Position numbers and translations under genes: made by a program | Notes under the pieces: generated by a model | Told to the model about the DNA's origin: nothing | Seen by the model: the letters and a program-made list of their open reading frames with translations, nothing else | Database searches by the model: none | NCBI RefSeq assembly: GCF_051106095.1 | Contig: NC_135794.1 | Location: 24,740,747-24,804,746, forward strand | Direction of reading: 5' to 3' | Source of the DNA: Pogona vitticeps | Taxonomy: Eukaryota; Chordata; Lepidosauria; Squamata; Agamidae | DNA: 64,000 nucleotides | Shown: positions 41,881 to 53,800 of the stretch, piece after piece | Numbering within the stretch: the first letter of the stretch is position 1 | Layout of the letters: every line of letters begins with the position of its first letter

Positions 41881-44800
41881 GTGTGTGTGTGCGCGCGTGT
41901 GTGTGTGAGAGAGAAAGGCAGGCGGACAGACATGGCGGGGATGAGGCGGGGGGGCTGAGGGGAAGAGGGCGCCTCCCTCTCTTCTTCCTCTCACTGAGGC
42001 CTACCTGAGAAGGGGGCGTGGGCGGCGGCGAGCAGGCCGGCGGAGAGAGAGAGAGGAGGGAGGCCCCTCTTTCCATCATCCTCAGGGCTGCGAGGAGGAA
42101 GACCCTTTTCCCCCTCTCCTCACCCCCCCCCCCCCGCTTTTCTCCGGGGAGCGGCAGTTGGCGGGGGAGCGGGAGGGGGCGAGGCGAGGGCGAACCTGGC
42201 GGGCCTTTGTCTCCCAAGGAGGGAGAAAGAGGGGGGGGCTCATGGTTATCAGCTTCCTCCTCCTCGTGGTTATGGAGAGCGCACCTTTCAGAGAAGTCAC
42301 CTGGAGGCTTTCCCAGCCCCAAGTGTAGAAGGCCCCTGAAGTCTCCCATCATTGGGGGGGGGGGCGGAGCTCCTGTGGATTGCCTTCCGCTCCTTGGCCC
42401 ACCACCAGCCTCCTTATCCACTCCCTCTCGGGCCCAGCCTTGGAGGTTTCTAACATGGGCAGTGAGATGGATAGGGCTTGGTGGGCACACACCTTAAAAG
42501 CCCAAAACCGTTGAAAGGGGGATTGGTCACAGATTGCTAAGGATTTGTAGGATCCAGAAAGCGACAGTGCTAAAGCAAATGAATAAAAAGCACAAAATCT
42601 CAAAGTGCATATCACAACACAGAAGAGTAGAATACTGTATAACGGTCAAGGGAAGGTGCTTACTGTTACAGGTGGTGGTTGCAGGTAAAGTATGTGGGTG
42701 AAGAACTAGAAAGAGGGGAAGAGCATCTTGGCGGAAGAAGCTTAGAGAATGATTTGAATGCAGCACAATTTCATTGTTCAGAGCTGTTGCACCTAGAGTT
42801 TGAAATGGCCAGGATGATGTCCAGCCTCAGGTAGAAAAGGAATAATAATGTGTGTACTTACTCAGAAATGAGCTCCCCTCTAAGCTCACGTTTTGGAAAG
42901 GCCAAGTGCTCTTGCCTGTTGGCGGCAACAGTAGTGGAGAGTCTGGTGGCATCTGAAAGACAAATGAGGTTTGTTTGAGGTAAGCTTTGGTGGACTGTAG
43001 CCCACTTCTTCAGAGGCTGCAGACATGGGTAACGCTCTGGGAATGCTTAATGACGCTGCTTAGGGTTCAGCATGCCACAAGACATGTGGTTGCATTTGCT
43101 GCATTGGGCCAGCACAGCTGCCCCTTTTGAAACTGACTCTGTGTGTGTGTGGTGTGTGTGCGATTTCTGAGTAAATAGACCTGTCCTTGCACTATTGTTC
43201 ACAAGCAGAATCCTTAAGGACTGTCCAATGTATTGTGGCAAAAAAATTTTGTAGACTATAATTTGCATGAAGTACTATCCACTCTAGACAAATATACACC
43301 AATTATAGACACCAAACTACAGGACGCATTTCTATACAAAGCTAATTTTTTAAATATATAAGCACAACTTCATTCACAATTATGGCTCCTCATGTCTTTG
43401 AGTGGTTTCTGTCATTGATGGATATAACAACTTGTTCCTCTGCAATGCTAAATTGGGTGTTACTGTGGAGATTTCAGCTAATAATGTAGCTTTAAATTGC
43501 ATCACTGAGTGAGCCTCTTAGCCTTCAGAACATATGTTTTCATTTTTCAGACCTAACTTTGAGGTCAGGGACTCCTTTTGTTATGTAATATGTTTGGAGA
43601 TCCTTTTTACTTATACAGCATAGTGTAAATGCCATAAATAATTTTATAAGTAACAAGAACCCACTCTGCTTGCACATTGTAACTGGTTTAGAATTAACTA
43701 CCAGATGGTGTGGAGAATGGCCGTGTTTCACTTGTAAGGTTCCTGGATGCATCTGGTTGTCCAAAACATATCTCTGGACCAGTGGGACCATTCATTTGAT
43801 TTATCAGGAGTCTTCTTACTTTAACTTGTCTTAGCATTTGTAAAATAATGCCTGGGCTTCAGTCAGGGCGCTTGTTCAACTTCTGTGCTGAAAAATAAAA
43901 GATAAGTTATTTGAGGTTCTTCATTGTTCCTTCAACTTCAGACTTCACTTTTCATAGCAGCAAACCTTCACTCTGGCTTTAAAGGTTTAGTGTGATGGTG
44001 TTATACAAAATGTTTATCTGCTAAAGCTTGCACATGCGTACCAATCAACTCTAGCAGATACGGATTCTGCCAGATAGGAAGTCATCAAGATTTAGGCAAA
44101 GTTTTTGACTTGTCTGCTGTGCTGGGCTTAATGTTGAAGATAATAATGCCTGCCATACGTGACATAGTACAAATATTTGGTGGGCCAGCAATTTTGTGGA
44201 TCCCTTTGCAGTGCTGGCTTTCCATAGCTAAAGGTCTCTGTGTTGTTTTGAATGTCTGAACTTCTTTTGAATTGCATTAAAATACACACTCTTGGGCAGT
44301 GATGCGAGTGTTCCAGAAAAGGTTCAGAATTTTCCAGTACGCTCAAGTGTGATCTGACTTAGAATGTCTGTTTGGCTTATGTTTACTTAAAGCTTGAATT
44401 CCAACAGTTTGTATCTGTCTGAGCTGAAATATTTTATGGGGAGGGGGAGAGATAAAGCATGCTTAATGTGGGCTAAAGTCCAGTTTATGTGGCAATTATT
44501 TTTATTAGAATACATGTATTTAAGTTTTAACAGTAATGTGTACTCCTTTACATGACTGCTTTAATCTTAGGGGCCGGGGGAGGCACTGGAGACTGTTGAC
44601 ACAAATTTTAGAGCACTTAATCAACTGTCTCTCATGTGCTTGCAACAGTTGCCAGTTCTCTTTTCATTGAGGTTCACAGCTTTACTGCTACTGCCTTCAG
44701 AATTGCTTCCACTATTTAACTTGCTGAATGTATTGGTGTCCATCTATTGTTACTAATTCACATTACTTTAAATTTTTTTTTTTATAAATGGGAAAGTTCC

Positions 44801-47800
44801 TGTGGATTTTTTTAAAAAATGTAATCTGTTAATCCACTGGTTCCTCCAAGCTGAGTCATGTGTGAGAAATTTCTTTGTTAAATTGTGTAGTGATCTGTGT
44901 CCACACAGAAGGCATACTTGTGCCTGCCTTTACATTCCGTTGTTATAGTAGTAGGTTTTTTGGGGGAAATTGCCTGGAGACACCCTTTCTCAGATTAAAT
45001 GAGAATTCTCGTAGTTGATTTGCCTACTTATACTGTCATAACTGTCTTCTAGGCTTGTGAACGCTGCTTCCCTTTCACGTGGACACATGGAGAAAGTGTA
45101 CAGATTGGCAGTAGGGGCAGGAAATTACAGATGTTTGTAATCAGACTGGACAGTTGCCCACAAACATTGGACAGTGTGATGGTTAGGGATGTGCTGTACC
45201 CAGCTCAGCAGTCAGCATTGGCTAACTCTTTTAAAGTGGTCCAAGAAAGTGACTGGCCTGTGCGTTTTTTTTTCATTCACAAGAGGGATTGGTGAAGAAC
45301 GAATGGACCCTTTGGGCCTGACTTGTCGGTCAGCTTCTGATTTTATAAGGAAAAAACGGGCTTTCTTTGTAGGCTAGAGAGGGAACAGGATGGGAGAGGA
45401 AGCATGGAGTGCTCCCTAGGTCCTCTGCCCAAGTAAATGGTGGTAGTCTTCTTTCAGTGCTGGATGCACAGGAGGTTCATCTACTGTGTGTGAAGCATGG
45501 AAAAGCAGCAGGCTGGTGACAGAGGGAAGGATCCTGGCTTCCTGAGGTTTCTATGCCTCCAGCTTTCTGTGCTATGCTTGCAGCAGAAGGCTCGTGGAAG
45601 GACGGCCAAAGAAGCAGTGAAGCACTCCATATATATTCGAGAAACCAGCTCAGTTTCTGTGCTAGATGGAAAGAAAGGAGCCTCCAGGGGTTGTTTCAAG
45701 AGGAGCAGGTTGCTTAGTCTTCAGGAGGAAATTCTTTCCAAGCTGGAGCAGCTGGTCAGTAGTTAAAAACAAAGATACAGTTCAGCCTGCTTGGACATTT
45801 TCTAGAATAGATAAACTGTCTCCAAGCAGAAACAGTGAACATTGTGAGGCAATGTACACACTAGCTTATACATATAAACACATTTCCTGATAGTGGTAGA
45901 TGATATGTGATGACAGGGAAGTGTGCACAGATCCCTTGTGGATGCTTATCAGTTAATGCCCCATTGCCCGACACTTATGTATATTCACAGGTGAGCTGAC
46001 AGTGAGCCAAACATTACATTACGTTGCATGCATCTTTTGAATTTATGAGGGAGGCGGTACCTACAGCAGCTGCTTTCTCTCCCCTCATCCGGTTTGGGAC
46101 TGGCACAGGCAGGACAGTGTTTAACCTCATCTCCCTGTGCCACAGCCCTGCCAAAGATCCTTCCTGAGAAACTGATCTTGGCATTCCCTCCAAAGGGTGG
46201 TCACTTATCAGGACCCTAGCCCTCCAAACATGGCACAGCCCCAATCCAGTTCCTCCCCCGTCACATCAGGAAGTGTGTTGATGGTATGTTGAATGTGCTT
46301 TTTTTGGGCTCATTCTGGACTTCCAAGTAGTGGTGTAAAAACTGCATTTCAAAACCAACAAGTGTGACTTTCAAAGCAAAAACGGTCTTCCTGGTTTTTT
46401 TTCCAAATGCAGGGAAAATGATGAAACAGGAAAGGATGAGACCTCCTCTGGAAAAGGAAAGTACGTCTCAAAACCGAAGGCTATTCCATCTCTTGGACAC
46501 AGGAATAGATTCCATCCATACGCAAAGGAAAAAAGTGCAGGCTCTGGAGAAAAGAAGACCCTTAACCGTAACAGAGTATTCATTAGCAACATCCCGTATG
46601 ACATGAAATGGCAGTCTATTAAAGATCTTATGAGAGAGAAAGGTAACTTGCTCCTTGCCGTGTGCTTCACAAAGGAATGGGGCATACTCAAATATTTGGA
46701 GTACTTTGACCTGTACACGTTTGGTTTGTCCCTTTCAACCTCTGCCTGATAGCTCTGCCTTTCCCTTCTCTTTCCCTGGAGGCATTTGCATTGCAGGATA
46801 GCATGGGTCAATGAATGAAGTATCCACAGTCGTCTTCCATTCTGGTTGATAATAGTTAGCCTAGAGCTTATGCATCATGATAAGCCTTCACGAACATATA
46901 AAGGGACTGTGTCATGTCTAGCTGTAGTTTGAATATAAGCTATACTTAGTGTGTTTTTAAAAGTGTGAATGACAAAGGATGTCTTTCCAAAGATGTTTTT
47001 GCATTTTTCTTGGTGGAATCTGGCTGTGGAATTATTTCTGTCTTCATTGTCACTTCTGCCATGACTTGTCTGTCTGGAGCTCTATTTCAAGTGTGTTCCT
47101 ATAGTTGTAGTTTGACAGAAGGATTTGAATGTGCCACATGTCTTGCCTGAGGCAGGTCTGGGCCAGGAGAAATCCTAACTCATGAACTGTCCAAAGGGAG
47201 CTTTGCATTAATTTGGGAAAAAACGATTGCTTCAAAATCATGCAAAGAACATTTGGTTTCTAGGTTTTTCTAAAAATTAAAATGCACCTTTTAACTGTGC
47301 TAGGTGTATCTGTTGTAAGGTGACGTGACTCTATGATTGGGTTTATGCAATGAAACTTTAGAAAGTGTGTGGCTTGCTGTGAAATTTCTTGATTCTTGTA
47401 AATTGGTTATTCTATTGAAGGCAACCTCTACGATTTGAAGCTCTTCAGGTAGAAAGTCACCTTAAAACAGCTGTTGTGAGCAGGATGATAAATGTCACTG
47501 AAAAGTGTTATTGTTGATGTCTTAATTGATAGGTGAGGGGACTATTTGTATATCTGAACTTGTTCACCAACTATATCATACTGGCCAAAATATGATCTGT
47601 AGTATGAATTAGGTTAAATCTAGTTGTTTTTCTTTAGCTTTTGAGAATGTGGCTGTTGCATATTCCAGAAATTTAGCTAAATTACATAGTCCTTGACAGG
47701 AGGTCCGTTGGTCTGGTTTTGATTGTTGGTGAATAATAGGTGCTGCTTCGTAGAGTTGTGCAGAGGGACACAGCAAAGCAAGACTCTTGGTGTTTAAATG

Positions 47801-50800
47801 CCTTGTCTCTTGGTATTTTCCCTTTGTATGTCTTATGTAGTTGGTGAGGTTACATACGTGGAGCTGTTTAAGGATGCAGAAGGAAAATCAAGGGTAAGTG
47901 CCGTGGGCAATCATCTGCTAGAGGTTTAAAGTTCCTCAGCAGTTTTACTTTTGTATAATACTTGTACCAGTAATTGGAAAGTAAGTTTCATTTTTTTACA
48001 CCTTGATGTTATTAAAGATTGAGGCTTCTGTATCAGGTACAGTGTGTCAACTCTTTATAAACCAGTGTAGCTGGATGCAAGAGGAAAGCTCTTTAATACG
48101 TGTTTTAAATAAATGGCATTTACCTAATGCATTTAAAAAAAACAGCTCACTTGAGGGTTTCTGTTGTGTTCAGATGTGCTGAAGTTGAGGATTGGAAAAA
48201 AATAACTGAAATGAAAAATTTTGATGACTTTAAAGTTTTGATGAGCCTAAAGATTGTAGGACTACTTCTGGATTATTGATCTTGTCTAGGTTTTTAAAAA
48301 TTGGAGTGGAAGGACTTGGTTGGTAGGCAGTGGATGCCAGCAACGAGAGAGGCAATTTAGTGCAAAGAATGTTAAAGCTGCTTTGTGTCTTTCTTCTTAA
48401 AAAGGTCAAACGTTCAAACTATAATAAGTCTGAGCCTGCTGTGTGAACATGAGAAATGCAGGTTTGACTCAAATGTAAGCAATGGGTGTCTGATTTTTTC
48501 CCCCTTAAGATTTTTTTACTTAACTGCTTTCCTGAAATTTGTAAAATGGAAAAGGTGCCAGTAATTGTTCAGCCATGTAATTGCAGTCAAACTTATGGAA
48601 CATCTAAATATCATGCTTCAAGAGAACCATTCAAGGAAAGTCCTGGATATTCCCAGTTTTTTCCTTTTAGTTGGTCACAAGGCTCTGTGTGTTGTTTTCT
48701 ATTTGACTTCTGTTTTGGTTCAAGGAAAGCATAGTGGAAATAATCTAAATTGAAAAGAATACAAAGAAAACCAAATACCTACTTTCTGTGTTTTTAAAAC
48801 TAACTGTAATTAAATTCTACACTGTGTGTTAAAGGTAGTAGGATAAATTATTAATTCTACTTTTCCTACTCCAGAATCTCTGTTCTTTGTTTGTGATGTC
48901 TGTTTTGTTCTGTTTGCTTAAAACCTTACAGTACTTTATTGAAACAACTGTGTTTACTGATTCAGTGTCATTTTTTCCCTTCTGCATGTTGGTGAACCTT
49001 CACCTGAATACAGGGCTGTGGGTAAGTGCTTATTGCGTTTCCCTTAATATTTAAGAACACATGAAATGGTATTTTAAAAAACTAATTTTAATTATTTCTT
49101 TCATCCAGTGTGGTTGAATTCAAAGATGAAGAGTTTGTTAAGAAGGCACTGGAAACTATGAATAAATATGATCTCAATGGAAGACCGCTGAACATAAAAG
49201 AGGTATTATGTTTGTAATTTTGTAGCTGAGTACTTAAACAGTAGTGGATTGAAATAAGAGAAGATCTGGTGTAGACTTACTAAATGCTTTCCCAGGTGCT
49301 CATATGTAGTAATAATTTCTGTTAATTTCCCAAACAAGCAGTGATAAAAATTCATTTGTCTTTTAAAATATTCAGTTTCTACTCCTTGTTTCTATTAGTC
49401 ATAACTTGTACATAAACTGGTTGAGCAAGCTGCTGCCTCAGTACGGGTGCTTAGGAAATTTCCAAGCCCTGGGTATAACCCAGACTTCAGATAAGGATAC
49501 TCTGGTGTCATGAGGTTGCTTATGTTGCGGGGCGGGTGTGCGCCCCACTGGTTTTCTGTGGAACTAAAACATCCCTGCTTCTTTTTTTGGGGGGGGTGTT
49601 GATCATCTTTATATGCTTTAATTTGGGATGCATTAACTCATGCTTATTTTCTGATTCAATGTGTTCTAGGATTCAGATGGTGAGCATGGTCGCAGAGCAT
49701 TGCAGCGTGGGAGTGGGCCATATACAGGAGGACATGGCCCTGATATAGCTCCTGGGTTGATGAATTTACCACCCTCTATTCTTAATAACCGAAACATTCC
49801 TCCTGAACTGATTAGCAATCTGCAGGCTGGCAGGCTTGGATCCACCATTTTTGTTGCCAATGTGAGTATAAAGATGGACTGGATGCACATCAGAATTTTG
49901 GAGCACAATATGCAGTTTCCATGGCGAAAAAAGAAGGGTTCTTCTAGCTGGGAGGAATAGGAACCGTTTCCATCATGTTGCCACTCACTTACTTGTCAAT
50001 GGGTTTGTGTTTCTAAACTGGGATGTAGCCCTTTAGAGTTTTAGAATCTTGATCTTTGTTCTTAAACCTGCTGTGCAATTCATAAAACCATTTTAATGGC
50101 ACTCTGTGGTGGGCTACAAGTGTACATGAAGGGTCTTGTGTCTCATAGTAATTGATTTAAATTACACAACCAATACATCTTTGTCTATACTTCCATAAAC
50201 AAAATTACGGTATGTCACATTCGCTTACTTCATTATCTTCCTTCAAGTAACTTGAACCTAAGAAAATATGTGAATTGAATTTCTTTCTGTGACAGTATTG
50301 TTCATTAACCTTTTGAAAAAATGAAAGGATGCAATTTAAGATGTGCAAACAACTGGAACACAAATATTTCAATTTAGTGCTCATCATGCATCTCTGTATG
50401 TCTTTGAAATATTTGTGTCTTCAAGCTGTGGGTATAGTTTAGTCTTTATGAAAACATCTTCTGTTTGCTGAAGCAATATAAAGTTTGTTTGTCTCATGGG
50501 TGCATTATCTTTTTAAGCTTGACTTCAAAGTTGGTTGGAAGAAGTTAAAGGAGGTCTTCAGCATTGCTGGGACTGTAAAACGTGCAGATATCAAGGAAGA
50601 CAAAGACGGCAAGAGTCGAGGAATGGGAACGGTGACCTTTGAGCAGCCCATTGAAGCCGTTCAGGCAATATGTATCCTGACAGTTCTGAAGTGTTTTGTC
50701 CGATGTGGGAGTAGCAATGTTAGGAGGAAAATAAAAGCCATGAACTCTTCTGCCTCTCTTTACAACACAGTGGGGTTGGTTTTTAGGCACAGGTTCTGCT

Positions 50801-53800
50801 TTTTAGTCAGATCTAGGGGGGGGGGGGGAGAGAGAGAGAGAGAGAGAGAGAGATTAACAATAGATTTGGCAAGGGAAGAATTTGGCAGTATGTGGGATAC
50901 TAATGTGATTTACAGTTCATTGCAGAAATGCAGAATTACTTCGCATTTGCTGTTGCTTTTGTACAAAAACGTGACCTGGCACCATTGCTGTGCTTCCTGT
51001 TTTTTCAGTTGGATTTTGGGGAACTAATCTTCTTTAGAGGAGAAGGAAGAAGTAAAAAGAGTAGGGGTATAACAGGGTACACCTTATGGGGGAAGAAATA
51101 GCATGTGGTTCGGGTTGACCTCTTCCAGTTTGAACCGGGTCTGTTCCCCAGCAGCTTCCCTCTGGTTCCCTGTTGGCCACCTGTAATTTAAGTACCAGGT
51201 TGAAATGTAAGTGTTCTTCTACGTTAGGAGAGAGGACAGCTATTCAGGAAACAGAATGAAATGCATGTAAGAAGACTTTGCCACTCAGTTGATTTCACTT
51301 CCATTCTTGTTAAATCAATGAACAGATTGTGAAGGAATTCACAGATTGTAATAGAACTGCCTGCCAAGAGCATAGGGAATGGTTACCATGTTAAAGAAAC
51401 CTTCTGCCTTCCTTTCACGCCCAGCCCAGAATTGTCCATACAAGGGACCAGGTAATATTTGGAGATGGGTAGGGACCATAGTAGATCTGGGGAGGGGGCA
51501 TGGGGGGGCGCATGGTGAGCAGTGTTGTTTGAAAAATCAAGGTTGCTGGTGAGAGGGAGACTCCTTGACTGTATGCTCAGCTATGTTCAATGGACAGTTC
51601 CTCTTCGATAGACCCATGCATGTGAAAATGGTGAGTGACCTTTTGAACTGCCAGTGGCAACCGAAGCCAAGTGGCGTGCCGTTCTGTAACCTCTCTGTCT
51701 TGTTGCTAGGATGACAAGTCAATCCCTCATGATGATTTTCGTGTAGCAGACAGCAAAACACCCCAGTTACCCCGTGAGTGTGAACTTCTTCTCCACTTTA
51801 GAAATGTGTTAATAACAGTTACTGTTACATCATTTTAATGTCTTTCTGAGATGCCCCTGCCTTGGAGCCACAGGAACCGTGAACCCTTACGGAGAGCCTT
51901 TTGTTCTTCTTGGTGTTGTTCTTTGTAGGTGGCCTGGGAGGCATTGGAATGGGCCTTGGACCTGGTGGGCAGCCGATCAGTGCCACGCAGCTGAGCATGG
52001 GGAGCGGCATGGGCAGCGTGGCCCCGGCAGGTCAGCCTCACCTTTCTCTCTCTCTCTCCTGAAGGGTCAAGAGCCATGTTTCTGTGCCTTCTGGTCGGGG
52101 GAGCACCCTCTGGAGCTTGAGCCAAATCCTTAAAACATTTTGTAGCTCATCCCAAACTTAAATGTAGAAAAGGGCTGAATGAAGGGAAGGATAAATTAGC
52201 AAATGTTAAGAGGGCCTTTGGGGTCATGGTGCCCCACCTGTGGAACTGTTTGCCAAGAGATGATCACCAGGACAAACACCTTTTTTTCTTCTCCTTTCAC
52301 ATTTTTAATCATTTAAAAATTGTGCCTCTTGTACATTGATTTTATTGTGACACTTTTGGGAGGCAGTTTGTTGGAGGCAGAGAAACACTCCGGATAAATA
52401 AATCATTTCTCAACCCGCCTTGGTGCTTCTCTTTGATTTCAAGGTATGGGAGTGGATGGTCCCGGCTTTGGAGGAATGAACAGAATGGCTGGCGGTGAGT
52501 ATGCTTTCTCCAGTGAACTCTTTATTTCCACGCAGCATTGGTGAAGGAAGTAAAAGACTCTCTGCTTCTGGTTTAGGGGTTGGTGGATTTGGCGGCATGA
52601 AAGGAATGGCAAACATGGGAGGATTTGGCGCAGTCAATCGAATGGGAGGTAGGCCACCCTTTCCTCTTTGAATCTGACCTGGTCTCTGTGTGCCGTGACT
52701 CTGCGTGTGATAAACATGGCGCCTCTCTCTCTCTAGGGATGGGCAGCGTGGACGACTTCAGAGGGAACATTGGTACTGGCATGACTGGTGGCCTGGGAGC
52801 AGGCATGGGAGGGATGGCAGCCGGCATGGGAGGTGAGTGCCCCAAAGGCCACCTTTCCTGCCCCCCCCGAGCGGTGGCTTTGTGCCTGAAAAGGAGCGAA
52901 GCTCACTGCCTTGTTTGTTGATCCTTGTTTGAGACTCTGCTGAAACGCAAGCTTGTTAAACACAGTGTGATAGAGGCCACTGATCAGAGGTTAGAGGCTC
53001 TTCTGTATTCTTCCCTTTGAAAATTGTTCAGAGTTTTGACCTAGGGTTTTTCCCTGACATGTGGAGTCTTCTCTTAGACAGATGGGCCAAGTTGCTTTTT
53101 AGCATCTCAGCATTCACAGAAGGTGAACTGCATTATAAGCAGATCAGCAACGTTCCCTCTAATTTTCTACCCTGCTGAATGGGGCTATACCCCTCTCTCA
53201 TGTGATTTCACCTGTACACATGTGCCATCCCCTGTCTCCCCCACCCCTGGTGGAGTTCTGTCATTACCACAACCAAATGGGCTGAAAATAATCACTGTTG
53301 GCGTGTGGAGGGGGGTAGGGTCACATGCATGCAGGTGTGCCTCTCAGGGGAACCTCACAACATTAAGGATGGGGGTAAACAAGAAGATGATTGCAACATG
53401 CCCTCTGGTTAAAAGGGTGGGAAAAAGACTTGTTTTTTAAAAATAAAAAATATATATATAAAGCATGAGACCATTGACTTATATTGATAGCATCTTAAAT
53501 ACTGTGAATCCAGTTTTGTGCGAAAACTGTTAATTCCAGCATTAAAATGGAAGGCTTGCTTTCTCACATGTGCGCGGGTTCAGGCTCAAACTGGAAGCCG
53601 TGTGAAATGCTTGCGCCAGTGGCATCCGGTGAGAGAGACTGACCCTCACTGGGCCTCAGAGGGGGCAGGCGGGTTCATTCTGCTTTCCCTGATTTCAGCA
53701 CTGGGAAAGGTTTCTTCTTCTTGTGGAAAACCTCCTGGTTGCTCCAGGTTTCTCTTCCCTGATTCCTATCTCAGGATACTCATGCCACCTAGGGTCTACT

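Larger units (their letters stand above)
41000..42420 (+). promoter_or_regulatory. MYEF2: CpG island and promoter of MYEF2
   Basis: Dense CpG with GC-rich simple tracts around the first coding exon. The palindrome TCTCGCGAGA at 41549-41558 is a known core-promoter motif of CpG-island housekeeping genes, and a YY1-like GCGCCATCTT is at 41534-41543; transcription probably starts close to these, about 110 nt before the ATG. Confidence 0.8.

Noticed and set aside
41390-42490. 366-codon minus-strand frame antisense to MYEF2 exon 1
   Set aside because: Low-complexity shadow of the GC-rich island and of the real exon on the other strand.
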